6,354 bases of DNA from JASFTV01 sp050050615. GTDB lineage: Bacteria > Desulfobacterota > DSM-4660 > Desulfatiglandales > HGW-15. The position numbers and the translations under genes are program-made. Location of the stretch: NCBI GenBank assembly GCA_050050615.1, contig JASFTV010000202.1, positions 1 to 6,354 on the forward strand, in the 5' to 3' direction. The notes under the pieces were generated by a model. The model saw only the letters and a list, made by a program, of their open reading frames with translations. It was not told where the DNA came from and searched no databases. Below are positions 1-5,253 of the stretch, piece after piece; within the stretch, counting starts at the first letter, position 1, and every line of letters begins with the position of its first letter.

Positions 1-93
1 ATTCATTCTAATCGCCTCTATCATCGCCTCCTGAACCTCAGGTAAAAGAGGATTTGCAGAAATGTGATCTAGATTAATGACGTTCATATTCAT
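1..93 (-). CDS. nifS: cysteine desulfurase, NifS/IscS type (5' end only)
   Basis: PLP-dependent cysteine desulfurases take sulfur from L-cysteine as a persulfide and pass it to a U-type scaffold for Fe-S cluster assembly in the cytoplasm. Only the first 31 codons are present; the gene leaves the window at base 1. The peptide begins MNMNVINLDHISANPLLPEV and continues QEAMIEAIRMN, matching the N-terminal pattern of this family (hydrophobic strand, LD, then N/P-rich loop and 'PEVxEAM' helix). I chose the ATG at 93 because AAGGA lies about 6 bases upstream; a second in-frame ATG at 87 is possible. The gene starts 21 bases after the nifU stop on the same strand, so the two are almost certainly co-transcribed. 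The catalytic lysine and cysteine lie outside the window. Family assignment rests on a short peptide plus the nifU context. Confidence 0.8.
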   Translation of the reverse strand, partial: MNMNVINLDHISANPLLPEVQEAMIEAIRMN

Positions 94-114
94 CACCCTT
101 CCTTGTTTCTAAAA

Positions 115-627
115 TCAATGATCCTCATTAAGATCTGTCTGACACGCTTTACAAAATGTTACGCCCTCCGAAAGTTCGGCGTCACAATAAGGGCAATAAC
201 ATCTTTCTCCATGATCATGTTCATGGGGTTCCTTACGTTGGGCTTCTGGTCTGGAGATACCAGCTTTACGGTTTTCGTAATCCTTTATGGCCATATGAAG
301 AGCGTCAGCACCGAGATTGGAACAGTGGAGCTTGTTCTTGGGAAGTCCCTCCAACGCCTTGGCCACATCTTTGTTAGAGATCTTTTTCGCTTCCTCAAGG
401 CTTTTTCCCTTGGCCATCTCTGTCAACATACTTGAAACCGCAATGGCCGCACCGCATCCAAAGGTCTGAAATTTGATATCATCAATGTGTTCCTCTTCAA
501 CTTTGAGATAGATGGTCATCATATCGCCGCACAGGGGATTGCCCACCTCCCCCACGCCATCAGCACCCTCTATGACACCTACATTTCGAGGGCTCCTGAA
601 GTGATCCATGACGGTCTTTGAATACAT
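115..627 (-). CDS. nifU: NifU/IscU-type Fe-S cluster scaffold with C-terminal zinc-ribbon-like tail
   Basis: This is the scaffold on which Fe-S clusters are built with sulfur from the desulfurase encoded next to it. It has 170 residues from the chosen start. Residues 1-125 form the IscU domain: it opens MYSKTVMDHFRSPRNVG and carries all three cluster cysteines, in NPLCGD (C33, with D35), FGCGAA (C58) and LHCSNLGADAL (C102). IscU is usually about 128 residues. Here a charged linker (about 126-142) leads to CPYC-x10-CKAC (C145, C148, C159, C162, with C143 just before), which looks like a small zinc ribbon rather than the ferredoxin-like and Nfu domains of classical NifU. I chose the start at 627 because GGAGG sits 8 bases upstream and the protein then begins exactly where IscU does; an in-frame ATG at 648 would add seven residues. 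The function of the tail is unknown. Confidence 0.92.
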   Translation of the reverse strand: MYSKTVMDHFRSPRNVGVIEGADGVGEVGNPLCGDMMTIYLKVEEEHIDDIKFQTFGCGAAIAVSSMLTEMAKGKSLEEAKKISNKDVAKALEGLPKNKLHCSNLGADALHMAIKDYENRKAGISRPEAQRKEPHEHDHGERCYCPYCDAELSEGVTFCKACQTDLNEDH

Positions 628-658
628 GGCAGTAACCTCCGCATCCATAATTTTCTAT

Positions 659-686
659 AAAATAACCACATATGATTCCTAGTAAA
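659..686 (-). promoter_or_regulatory. possible nifU-nifS promoter
   Basis: Reading leftward, TTTACT (686-681) and TATTTT (664-659) are separated by 16 bases, each matching the sigma-70 hexamers at 4 of 6 positions. They lie about 30 bases ahead of the nifU start. The match is modest; the call rests mainly on position and on the dyad that overlaps the -35 element. Confidence 0.3.
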
Positions 687-695
687 GGGATAGGA
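677..695. promoter_or_regulatory. dyad overlapping the putative nifU -35, candidate Rrf2 operator
   Basis: TCCTA (677-681) and TAGGA (691-695) are inverted repeats separated by 9 bases. The dyad covers the proposed -35 of the nifU promoter, where a bound repressor would block RNA polymerase. The divergent Rrf2 gene is the obvious candidate regulator. Five-base arms can arise by chance and the motif does not match the E. coli IscR consensus as I remember it. Confidence 0.25.
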
Positions 696-900
696 TTAAG
701 AATCTTCAAAAAAAGCGACCATCCGCTGGGAGATGACAGGGTCTCGGGGGCCAAAACCGAAGCTTAGGAAGCATGTCCGGGAAGAGCCAAAGCCGGTTGG
801 GTTCGGAGCGCCTCCAGGTAAGTCCTTGATACCACGATAACATTTTTCCGCTGAGGCGGCGGCCACCTGAGTCAGCGGAGGGAAAGTGGACCTAAAGGTC
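696..900. other. intergenic region with one strong inverted repeat, no gene seen
   Basis: No open frame here has a convincing start or a recognisable product. The one clear structure is an 8-bp perfect inverted repeat, TCCGCTGA (847-854) and TCAGCGGA (872-879), with a GC-rich 17-base interior that can add a few more pairs. It ends 21 bases before the -35 of the rightward promoter. It is not a terminator in either direction because neither strand has a T-run after the hairpin. It could be an operator, or a structure in an untranslated region. Confidence 0.4.
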
Positions 901-928
901 TTGACAATTTATCAGGCGACCGTATTTT
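901..928 (+). promoter_or_regulatory. promoter for the Rrf2 regulator gene
   Basis: A perfect -35 hexamer TTGACA (901-906) is followed after 16 bases by TATTTT (923-928), a 4-of-6 match; overlapping A/T-rich alternatives such as TTTTAT (925-930) give an 18-base spacer. The predicted transcript would start near 935 and carry about 110 bases of leader before the regulator, including a short ORF. Confidence 0.55.
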
Positions 929-988
929 ATACTGCAGTGGTAGGAATTGCACGGAAACGACTTCGTTGACGTTTTTGAGGGTATGATA

Positions 989-1051
989 ATGGATGCGGAA
1001 TGCTTGAAAAAAGTGGTTGAAAAGGCCTTTGAAAAAGGGGGCCATATATGA
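989..1051 (+). CDS. possible 20-codon leader peptide, overlapping the Rrf2 start
   Basis: An ATG at 989 with GAGGG (977-981) 7 bases upstream opens a 20-codon frame, MDAECLKKVVEKAFEKGGHI, whose stop shares bases with the regulator's start in an ATGA overlap (1048-1051). Such overlaps normally mean translational coupling, and the regulator's own ribosome site (a G-run at 1037-1041) is weaker than the leader's. The peptide has a charged helical character and one cysteine. I recognise no family. It may be a leader that tunes translation of the regulator, a tiny protein, or a chance open frame. The frame is open back to 944, so a longer product from a TTG at 947 cannot be excluded. Confidence 0.35.
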   Translation: MDAECLKKVVEKAFEKGGHI

Positions 1052-1461
1052 AGCTGTCAACTAAAAGCCGCTACGGAACTCGGCTAATGCTTGATTTGGC
1101 AAAGCATTTTAGCAATGGATTCATTCAATTGCGGGACATTGCCAGTCGTGAGGGTATTTCCATGAAATACCTCGAGCAGATCGTTATTCCTCTGAAGAAA
1201 GCGGGGTATGTGAAAAGCGTCCGCGGGGCCGGAGGAGGCTATAGGCTTTCTAAACCTCCCGAGGAGATTAGGGTTGGTGAGATCGTGGCGTTGCTGGAAG
1301 GGGGAATCAATATTATCGACTGTTCGACTAGCCCTGAGTCCTGTGAGCGCTCAGAGGCGTGTGTGACTCGGGAGCTTTGGACGGAAACGGCAAAGGCCAT
1401 GTACGAAAAGTTAAATGCCGTTACCTTGTATGATTTGCTCGCCTCAGGTAAGAGGGTTTAG
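1048..1461 (+). CDS. Rrf2/IscR-family transcription regulator with three-cysteine cluster motif
   Basis: A 137-residue DNA-binding regulator. Rrf2 proteins are dimeric winged-helix factors; those with three clustered cysteines usually bind an Fe-S cluster and respond to Fe-S status, iron or redox stress. The N-terminus MKLSTKSRYGTRLMLDLA is typical, the recognition helix region is about 27-50 (LRDIASREGISMKYLEQI), and the wing carries the signature VRGAGGGYRLSKP (58-70). The cysteines are C92, C99 and C105, spaced almost as in E. coli IscR (92, 98, 104). At the place of IscR's fourth ligand, His107, there is an arginine (CVTRELW), seen in other Rrf2 proteins, so the remaining ligand or the regulatory behaviour may differ. 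The gene diverges from nifU-nifS and probably controls it and itself. I give no symbol because the regulon is not shown by the sequence. Confidence 0.9.
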   Translation: MKLSTKSRYGTRLMLDLAKHFSNGFIQLRDIASREGISMKYLEQIVIPLKKAGYVKSVRGAGGGYRLSKPPEEIRVGEIVALLEGGINIIDCSTSPESCERSEACVTRELWTETAKAMYEKLNAVTLYDLLASGKRV

Positions 1462-1473
1462 GAGACGCGTCTC
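1462..1473. repeat. 12-bp perfect palindrome just after the Rrf2 stop
   Basis: GAGACGCGTCTC begins at the base following the regulator's stop codon. It could form a small hairpin or bind a dimeric protein. There is no T-run after it, so it is not a standard intrinsic terminator. Its position right after the stop is the only hint of function. Confidence 0.35.
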
Positions 1474-1502
1474 ATTCTGATGATTATACGAGAGAGGGGA
1501 AA

Positions 1503-1609
1503 TTGTCGGAACGAAGTTGACTTGCCTGTCGCAGTGAAACGGACCTGCCTGAGGCAGACAGGGATCCCGTTCGCGGGGAGGCAGGCAGGGACCCCGTGTC
1601 AACGAGGCT
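1503..1609. repeat. dispersed repeat, copy 1 (second copy at 5569-5679)
   Basis: Bases 1503-1589 match 5569-5655 without gaps, with three mismatches (84 of 87 identical; differences at 1518, 1524 and 1579). Similarity continues more loosely to about 1609. The element holds several potential hairpins: CTGCC-TGA-GGCAG, CCCG-TTCG-CGGG (a stable UUCG-type tetraloop if transcribed), an outer CCTGCCT/AGGCAGG pair that encloses the tetraloop, and CCCCGT/ACGAGG at the right end. No coding capacity or transposase is visible. It looks like a small non-autonomous palindromic element of the REP or MITE kind, placed between the Rrf2 and MOSC genes. Confidence 0.85.
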
Positions 1610-1648
1610 GCAAGGAGCTTCATCCCCCAATGTTTTGTTGAATATTCT

Positions 1649-2083
1649 ATGAAAATCGTTTCCATCGCAGTTAGCAAAAAGAAAGGGACCAGGAAAACAC
1701 CGGTTGATGATGCCGTCATCATAAAAGATCACGGGATCAGGGGTGACGCACATGCCGGTCCCTGGGCAAGACAAATCAGTTTTCTTGCTGCAGAACAAAT
1801 TCAAGACAGTCAGACAGGTAGTCTTGATGTGAGTTTCGGGGACTTCGCCGAGAATATCAGTACAGAAGGCGTTGACTGGAAAAACTTGCCTGTGGGAACA
1901 CGCGTGAGACTGGGGCATTCGGCCATTGTGGAGATCACCCAAATCGGAAAGGACTGCCACAAGAAGTGCGCCATTTACTATCTGGCCGGCGATTGCATTA
2001 TGCCTCGGGAGGGCGTGTTTGGCCGTGTACTGGAAGGTGGTACGATTCAGTGCGGAGATCCCATTGAGTTCCTGGAGGATTGA
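1649..2083 (+). CDS. stand-alone MOSC-domain protein
   Basis: A 144-residue protein that is essentially one MOSC domain. MOSC domains occur at the C-terminus of molybdenum cofactor sulfurases and in small bacterial proteins; they are linked to handling sulfur or the molybdenum cofactor, but the reaction of the short forms is mostly undetermined. Visible hallmarks are GIRGDAHAG (29-37), the GDFAENI strand (64-70), PVGTRVRLG (81-89), GKDCHKKC (100-107) and GDCIMPREGVF (114-124). C103, C107 and C116 are candidate functional cysteines; a conserved cysteine here is expected for MOSC. There is no signal peptide, so it should be cytoplasmic. The ATG at 1649 gives the expected family N-terminus (MKIVSIAVS), but the upstream ribosome site is poor; AAGGAG at 1612-1617 is too far away. 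A molybdenum-related role suits an anaerobe rich in molybdo- or tungsto-enzymes, but no cofactor genes are adjacent here. Confidence 0.88.
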   Translation: MKIVSIAVSKKKGTRKTPVDDAVIIKDHGIRGDAHAGPWARQISFLAAEQIQDSQTGSLDVSFGDFAENISTEGVDWKNLPVGTRVRLGHSAIVEITQIGKDCHKKCAIYYLAGDCIMPREGVFGRVLEGGTIQCGDPIEFLED

Positions 2084-2145
2084 TGCCTCCTTACGAAGAC
2101 CGCAACGGCACGGCCAGGAATGCCAGGTAAAAGCCTGATCGCCTA

Positions 2146-2544
2146 CTAGGTTCTCACTTTCTTCCTAATTCTCTCCAGGAACCTATCCACAGAAACAATG
2201 AGCTGCTCGTTTTGACCTTCGGCGATCTTTTCGAATTCGTCATAGGCCGCAACATCAAAGACCAGTTTTTGGCCCTGGATCTCCTCTAAACAGGACTCGG
2301 CCCGAACCTTGGATCCCAGGGGTGCCGCACCAAAATGTCGAATTTTGATCAGAGTGCCGACTGTGATTTTCCCTTCCGGTAAACGGTTCTCTATGGCTTT
2401 GCGAGAGGCCAATTCCATGAGGAGAACGACATGATGGGTGGAAAGAACCTCAGCCCCAATGTTTCCGGTGACACTGGCCAAATGCTGATGGTCAACGACA
2501 ATATCCTTACGACCCCTGAGTCCTGGCCGTAGTATCCTGGACAT
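2146..2544 (-). CDS. hotdog-fold thioesterase of the FlK (fluoroacetyl-CoA thioesterase-like) type
   Basis: A 132-residue single-domain hotdog protein expected to hydrolyse an acyl-CoA. The family's type member, FlK of Streptomyces cattleya, uses Thr42, Glu50 and His76. Here T36 (LSTHHV), E44 (LLMELAS) and H70 (KIRHFGA) occur with the same spacings of 8 and 26 residues, so the catalytic set appears intact. TVGT (61-64) and APLGSKVRAE (74-83) are also typical. The segment usually reading G-T-H-E-R is GQNEQ here (110-114), a local departure. The substrate cannot be inferred; most bacterial relatives do not act on fluoroacetyl-CoA. I chose the ATG at 2544 because GAGGAGG lies 4 bases upstream; a longer frame to 2610 would add 22 residues that look non-native. 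It lies 97 bases downstream of the ketopantoate-reductase-like gene on the same strand and may be co-transcribed. It converges with the MOSC gene. Confidence 0.83.
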   Translation of the reverse strand: MSRILRPGLRGRKDIVVDHQHLASVTGNIGAEVLSTHHVVLLMELASRKAIENRLPEGKITVGTLIKIRHFGAAPLGSKVRAESCLEEIQGQKLVFDVAAYDEFEKIAEGQNEQLIVSVDRFLERIRKKVRT

Positions 2545-2641
2545 AACGCCTCCTCGATCTGGTCGCCACGCTCGATGCTCTCTTAAAGCGATCGGCCATG
2601 ATGACGCCATGGAAAGGCAGGGGGCAGAGAAACCATGGATA

Positions 2642-3562
2642 TCAATCGGAATATTGCTCCGTAATTCTTAGAAGTCTAAAGAGGGTTTGATTCACCGGGG
2701 TGGGGATACCATGTTTTTCCCCCAGTTCATTGACCTTTCCTGCGAACATTTCGACCTCGGTTTTCCTTTTGGCTTCTACGTCCTGGAGCATGGACGTTTT
2801 GCCGTCAGGGGACATGGCTAAAAGAAAGGGATAGAAGTCCTTTATATCCTCTTCAGAAAGCGGAACATCTTCGGCCTTGGCCACCGTGATAACCTCCCTC
2901 ATCGCAGACTCCATGAGTTCCCTCGCCTCTTGCCGTTCATGAAAGACGCGATAGGGCGCACGCAACACGGCTGACACTTGATTCATACCAACGTTAATCA
3001 TGAACTTCCACCACAGAATCCGAATCATATCAGCCGGTGTTTCATAGAGAATGCCGGCACGATCAAAGAGCGCTTGCACTTTCTTGACTCTCCCTGTAAG
3101 AACGCGATTCTCAGGTTCTCCGAAAAACAACTTTCCCTGTTTGGAAAAGGTGACTCTGTTCCCCTGGCGGACCGCGTCAATCCCGACGACAACAGCGTAC
3201 AAGAGCTTTTCCATCCCATAGACGGCGCCGATCTGTTCTTCACTCTCGATGCCATTCATAACGGATACGATGAGGGTTTTTTCGCCCAACACATGCCTCA
3301 TATCCTGAATCGCCTCTGGGAGGTGATGATGCTTGACAGCTACAATGACAAGATCGGCGGGTGGTGCGTGATCTTCCGGCCCGAGAACCGGAACGATATA
3401 GCGCTTGTCATTGACAATCAACCCTTTTTCCCCTAGTCGGTCGTAGCGTTCCCCTTTGGCGACCAGGGATATGCAATTCTTGTCCATGTCAGAAAACATA
3501 CTGGCATAGGCAGCGCCCATGGCGCCCGCGCCGATCACCGAGATTCTCTTGATAGACGTCAT
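2642..3562 (-). CDS. panE: 2-dehydropantoate 2-reductase (ketopantoate reductase) family protein
   Basis: The type enzyme reduces 2-dehydropantoate to pantoate with NADPH, a step towards coenzyme A; the fold also serves paralogues with other 2-oxo substrates. The protein has 306 residues, normal for the family. The N-terminal Rossmann domain starts ISVIGAGAMG (7-16), K77 follows in VAVKHHH, and MNG (102-104) matches the conserved asparagine loop. The C-terminal helical domain has the signature ILWWKFMINVGMNQVSA (182-198) with K186 as probable catalytic lysine and N190/N194 nearby, then SMLQDVEAKRKTEVE (257-271), which contains the glutamate that binds the substrate hydroxyl in E. coli PanE. 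I chose the ATG at 3562 because AGGAGG lies about 8 bases upstream and the Rossmann strand then begins at residue 6; the frame extends to 3652 without a good site. A true pantothenate role is likely but not certain, since no panB or panC is present and the neighbour is a thioesterase. Confidence 0.88.
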   Translation of the reverse strand: MTSIKRISVIGAGAMGAAYASMFSDMDKNCISLVAKGERYDRLGEKGLIVNDKRYIVPVLGPEDHAPPADLVIVAVKHHHLPEAIQDMRHVLGEKTLIVSVMNGIESEEQIGAVYGMEKLLYAVVVGIDAVRQGNRVTFSKQGKLFFGEPENRVLTGRVKKVQALFDRAGILYETPADMIRILWWKFMINVGMNQVSAVLRAPYRVFHERQEARELMESAMREVITVAKAEDVPLSEEDIKDFYPFLLAMSPDGKTSMLQDVEAKRKTEVEMFAGKVNELGEKHGIPTPVNQTLFRLLRITEQYSD

Positions 3563-3673
3563 CGTTCGGACCTCCTGAACATAGGAAAAACGAAAGCCAA
3601 CCAAAGCGTCGACGCTGAAGCGTTTTCCGTATTCATTTTTCCCTGGCCACAAATGGCCTGAAACATATACCCC

Positions 3674-3702
3674 TATTTAAGGAACATAGGCGTGGAGGTC
3701 AA
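3674..3702 (-). promoter_or_regulatory. candidate promoter for the ketopantoate reductase-thioesterase pair
   Basis: Reading leftward, TTGACC (3702-3697, 5 of 6 matches) is followed after 17 bases by TAAATA (3679-3674, a weak 3-of-6 -10). The transcript would have a leader of about 105 bases before the ATG at 3562. The good -35 and ideal spacing support it; the -10 does not. Confidence 0.4.
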
Positions 3703-3984
3703 GGGAAAGTTAGAGAAAAAGCGCGTACACGCTGTCACAGGGCCTGGCAGAGAGAGGTTGTTGCCCACATCCAATTTTCACGAGAAACCCGGTTTGGTTC
3801 GGTAACGGATCATATGTATAGGAGACCATGGGCTAAGGCATTACCCTAAGATGCAAGCCTGTGTGAGTATTTGGTCAACAGCCAGCACACATCCGAAACA
3901 CCCGACTTCTGAAAAAGACGGCGCCCATGTTCGGCGTAGATGTGTACAAATTTGGAGATCAGAGGGGGACAGTCTCGCAAAAGA
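3703..3984. other. intergenic stretch, no gene or clear structure recognised
   Basis: I see no open frame with a credible start and product on either strand, and no strong hairpin. Short frames exist (for example an ATG near 3819 with a nearby GGAG) but end within about a dozen codons. The stretch separates the leftward reductase promoter from the rightward sirtuin-region promoter. Confidence 0.5.
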
Positions 3985-4013
3985 ATGACAGGGGTCGCCT
4001 TTTATTGTATAAA
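3985..4013 (+). promoter_or_regulatory. promoter for the small membrane protein-sirtuin pair
   Basis: ATGACA (3985-3990, 5 of 6) and TATAAA (4008-4013, 5 of 6) are separated by exactly 17 bases, the best sigma-70-like match in this intergenic region. The nearest rightward gene starts at 4157, so the leader would be about 135 bases long and would contain the palindrome-rich stretch that follows. Confidence 0.6.
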
Positions 4014-4040
4014 AAAGGGGACCGGGCTGCGTCTGAGGCC

Positions 4041-4132
4041 TCGTCCGTCCTCGTCCGACGCCAAAGGCTATGGCCGACGGTGTCCGCAGTAGCTTGCTAC
4101 GGAGGATGGATTGGTTTGGGGCGAAGCTTCGC
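4041..4132. repeat. palindrome-rich intergenic element
   Basis: The stretch holds TCGTCCG twice, 10 bases apart (4041-4047, 4051-4057). A hairpin follows with GTAGC (4089-4093), a TT loop and GCTAC (4096-4100), which can be extended by TCC/GGA around a three-base bulge. Last is the perfect 12-base palindrome GCGAAGCTTCGC (4121-4132). The composition resembles the short, highly repeated intergenic palindromes common in environmental bacterial genomes, but only one copy is in this window. If transcribed from the promoter at 3985 it would form part of the leader ahead of the 56-residue protein. Confidence 0.5.
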
Positions 4133-4156
4133 TAGAAAGTTTAAGAAGGTTCTGAT

Positions 4157-4327
4157 ATGAAAGAAAAGGCCTTGATCATTCTCGTTTGCTTGATTGGCCT
4201 GTTGGCGGTCTTTTACGGCATGAGTAAGCACAACGATGTGATCTTTATCATCGGGTTGGTTTTCATCATTGGCGGCTACCTGGTGATCAGAAAGAGACTC
4301 AAAGCTTCTCTGCGGGACAAGATATGA
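4157..4327 (+). CDS. small two-helix membrane protein of unknown function (56 aa)
   Basis: A short gene that a length cut-off would drop. The ATG at 4157 has AAGAAGGT ending about 6 bases upstream, a reasonable ribosome site. The product begins MKEKALIILVCLIGLLAVFY and has two hydrophobic segments (about residues 5-22 and 27-44) joined by a short polar turn, SKHND. It ends in a basic tail, RKRLKASLRDKI. With lysines at the N-terminus and a strongly basic C-terminus, the positive-inside rule predicts a hairpin with both ends in the cytoplasm. The strand-specific pattern (hydrophobic helices, charged ends, clean stop, ribosome site) argues that it is real. I recognise no family. It ends 35 bases before the sirtuin start on the same strand, so the two probably form an operon; whether they act together is unknown. 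Confidence 0.75.
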   Translation: MKEKALIILVCLIGLLAVFYGMSKHNDVIFIIGLVFIIGGYLVIRKRLKASLRDKI

Positions 4328-4362
4328 ATTGACCATTTCTCTTTAGACCGCTGGAGCCCATC

Positions 4363-5070
4363 ATGGAAGATGATCTGAATCAGAGAATTCAAGCCCTTGC
4401 AGAGTGGATGTACGAATCCCGGCATCTGGTCGTTTTTACTGGTGCTGGCATCAGTACGGAATCAGGTCTCCCCGATTTTAGGGGGCCTGATGGTTTATGG
4501 ACGAGGCGAGACAAGGGATTGCCCCCAAGACCTATGAGCGTCCCATGGGATGCAGTTGAGCCCAATCCCGGCCACCTTGCGATTGTAGAGCTTCAGAAAT
4601 TGGGGAAGCTTGCCTTCTTGATCTCGCAGAATGTGGACAACCTCCATCTAAAATCAGGGCTTCAGCCCGATCTTTTGGCAGAGCTTCATGGAAACATTGC
4701 GAGACTTCGCTGTGCGAGATGTGGGGAAACGGTCAGCCGCTCGGAAGGCCTCAAGCGCTGCAAGTGTGGCGGCCAACTCGTCAAGAGCGTGGTCGATTTT
4801 GGTGAATCCCTGCCGGAAAGAGACCTCATGCTCTCCTTCGAGCATTCCCGGAAAAGCGACCTTTTCATTGTTGTGGGTTCAAGCCTGGTTGTGACACCCG
4901 CGGCGGATATGCCTCGGGAGGCTCTCTTGTCCGGTGCGAAACTGGTGATTATGAATAAGGGCGAAACCCCTTTTGATCGAGTGGCAAGCCTGAGGTTTCA
5001 TGAAAGCGTAGGCGATGTGCTGCCGAAGGCTGTGAAGAGACTCAAAAGACGGATGGGCTTTGTTGAATAG
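4363..5070 (+). CDS. sirtuin: NAD-dependent protein deacylase, SIRT6-like motifs
   Basis: Sirtuins remove acyl groups from protein lysines, using NAD+ and giving nicotinamide and O-acyl-ADP-ribose; some transfer ADP-ribose instead. The protein has 235 residues. The NAD-binding motif GAGISTESGLPDFRGPDGLW spans 27-46, QNVDNLH 89-95, the catalytic histidine is H109 in ELHG, and GSSL (172-175) and IMNKG (196-200) complete the nucleotide site. A zinc module is formed by C117-x2-C120 and C133-x-C135. The usual FGE follows as VVDFGE (143-148). The stretches DGLWTRRDKGL, QNVDNLHLKSG, LAELHGN and DFGESLPERDL resemble human SIRT6 (GVWTMEERGL, QNVDGLHVRSG, LAELHGN, DWEDSLPDRDL, recalled from memory) more than E. 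coli CobB. The ATG at 4363 has GGAG 7 bases upstream. The protein appears complete and is probably cytoplasmic; its substrates are unknown. Confidence 0.93.
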   Translation: MEDDLNQRIQALAEWMYESRHLVVFTGAGISTESGLPDFRGPDGLWTRRDKGLPPRPMSVPWDAVEPNPGHLAIVELQKLGKLAFLISQNVDNLHLKSGLQPDLLAELHGNIARLRCARCGETVSRSEGLKRCKCGGQLVKSVVDFGESLPERDLMLSFEHSRKSDLFIVVGSSLVVTPAADMPREALLSGAKLVIMNKGETPFDRVASLRFHESVGDVLPKAVKRLKRRMGFVE

Positions 5071-5103
5071 TCTCTTATAGGTTTGGACGCCCCGGTGAAA
5101 TAG

Positions 5104-5207
5104 GGATTGAGGAATTCAGGGATTCAGGGATTCAGGGATTGAGGAATTCAGGAATTCAGGGATTGGGGAATTGAGGGATGGAGGGATTGAGGAATTCGCG
5201 GATTGGA
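5104..5207. repeat. tandem array, 13 units of 8 bp
   Basis: Thirteen contiguous 8-base units with consensus G(G/A)ATT(C/G)AG run without a gap. Most are GGATTCAG, GGATTGAG or GAATTCAG; the units from 5160 onward, especially 5176 and those from 5192, are more diverged. The array starts 33 bases after the sirtuin stop and ends about 80 bases before the selenoprotein gene. Eight is not a multiple of three and no open frame crosses it, so it is non-coding. Such arrays change length by slippage; any role in transcript ends or DNA structure is speculative. Confidence 0.9.
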
Positions 5208-5253
5208 GGGCAGGCTAAGACATAGGATTCACCGGTCAAATGCGGAATTATTC

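Noticed and set aside
761..840. A GGTTCGG stretch considered as a tRNA T-arm
   Set aside because: No matching T-stem, acceptor stem or anticodon arm could be built around it.
847..879. Inverted repeat considered as an intrinsic terminator
   Set aside because: The T-run lies before the left arm on the + strand and becomes an A-run after the hairpin on the - strand, so it fits a terminator in neither direction.
872..1060. 62-codon leftward open frame opposite the Rrf2 leader
   Set aside because: It overlaps the rightward promoter, and its product has no recognisable features.
1484..1960. 158-codon leftward open frame across the repeat and the MOSC gene
   Set aside because: It overlaps the clearly real MOSC gene on the opposite strand and includes repeat sequence; the translation is cysteine- and proline-rich without motifs.
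2083..2130. 15-codon frame starting at an ATGA overlap with the MOSC stop, with GGAGG 4 bases upstream
   Set aside because: The start context is attractive, but the peptide is very short and unrecognised, and the GGAGG is explained as codons of the MOSC C-terminus. It could be the remnant of a lost downstream gene.
2978..3436. 152-codon rightward open frame opposite the ketopantoate reductase gene
   Set aside because: It is the antisense shadow of a well-supported gene; its translation shows no family features.
3927..4160. 77-codon rightward open frame ending in an ATGA overlap with the 56-residue membrane protein gene
   Set aside because: It runs through the -10 region of the promoter at 3985-4013 and through the palindromic repeats, has a low-complexity, basic translation with no recognisable motif, and lacks a good ribosome site.
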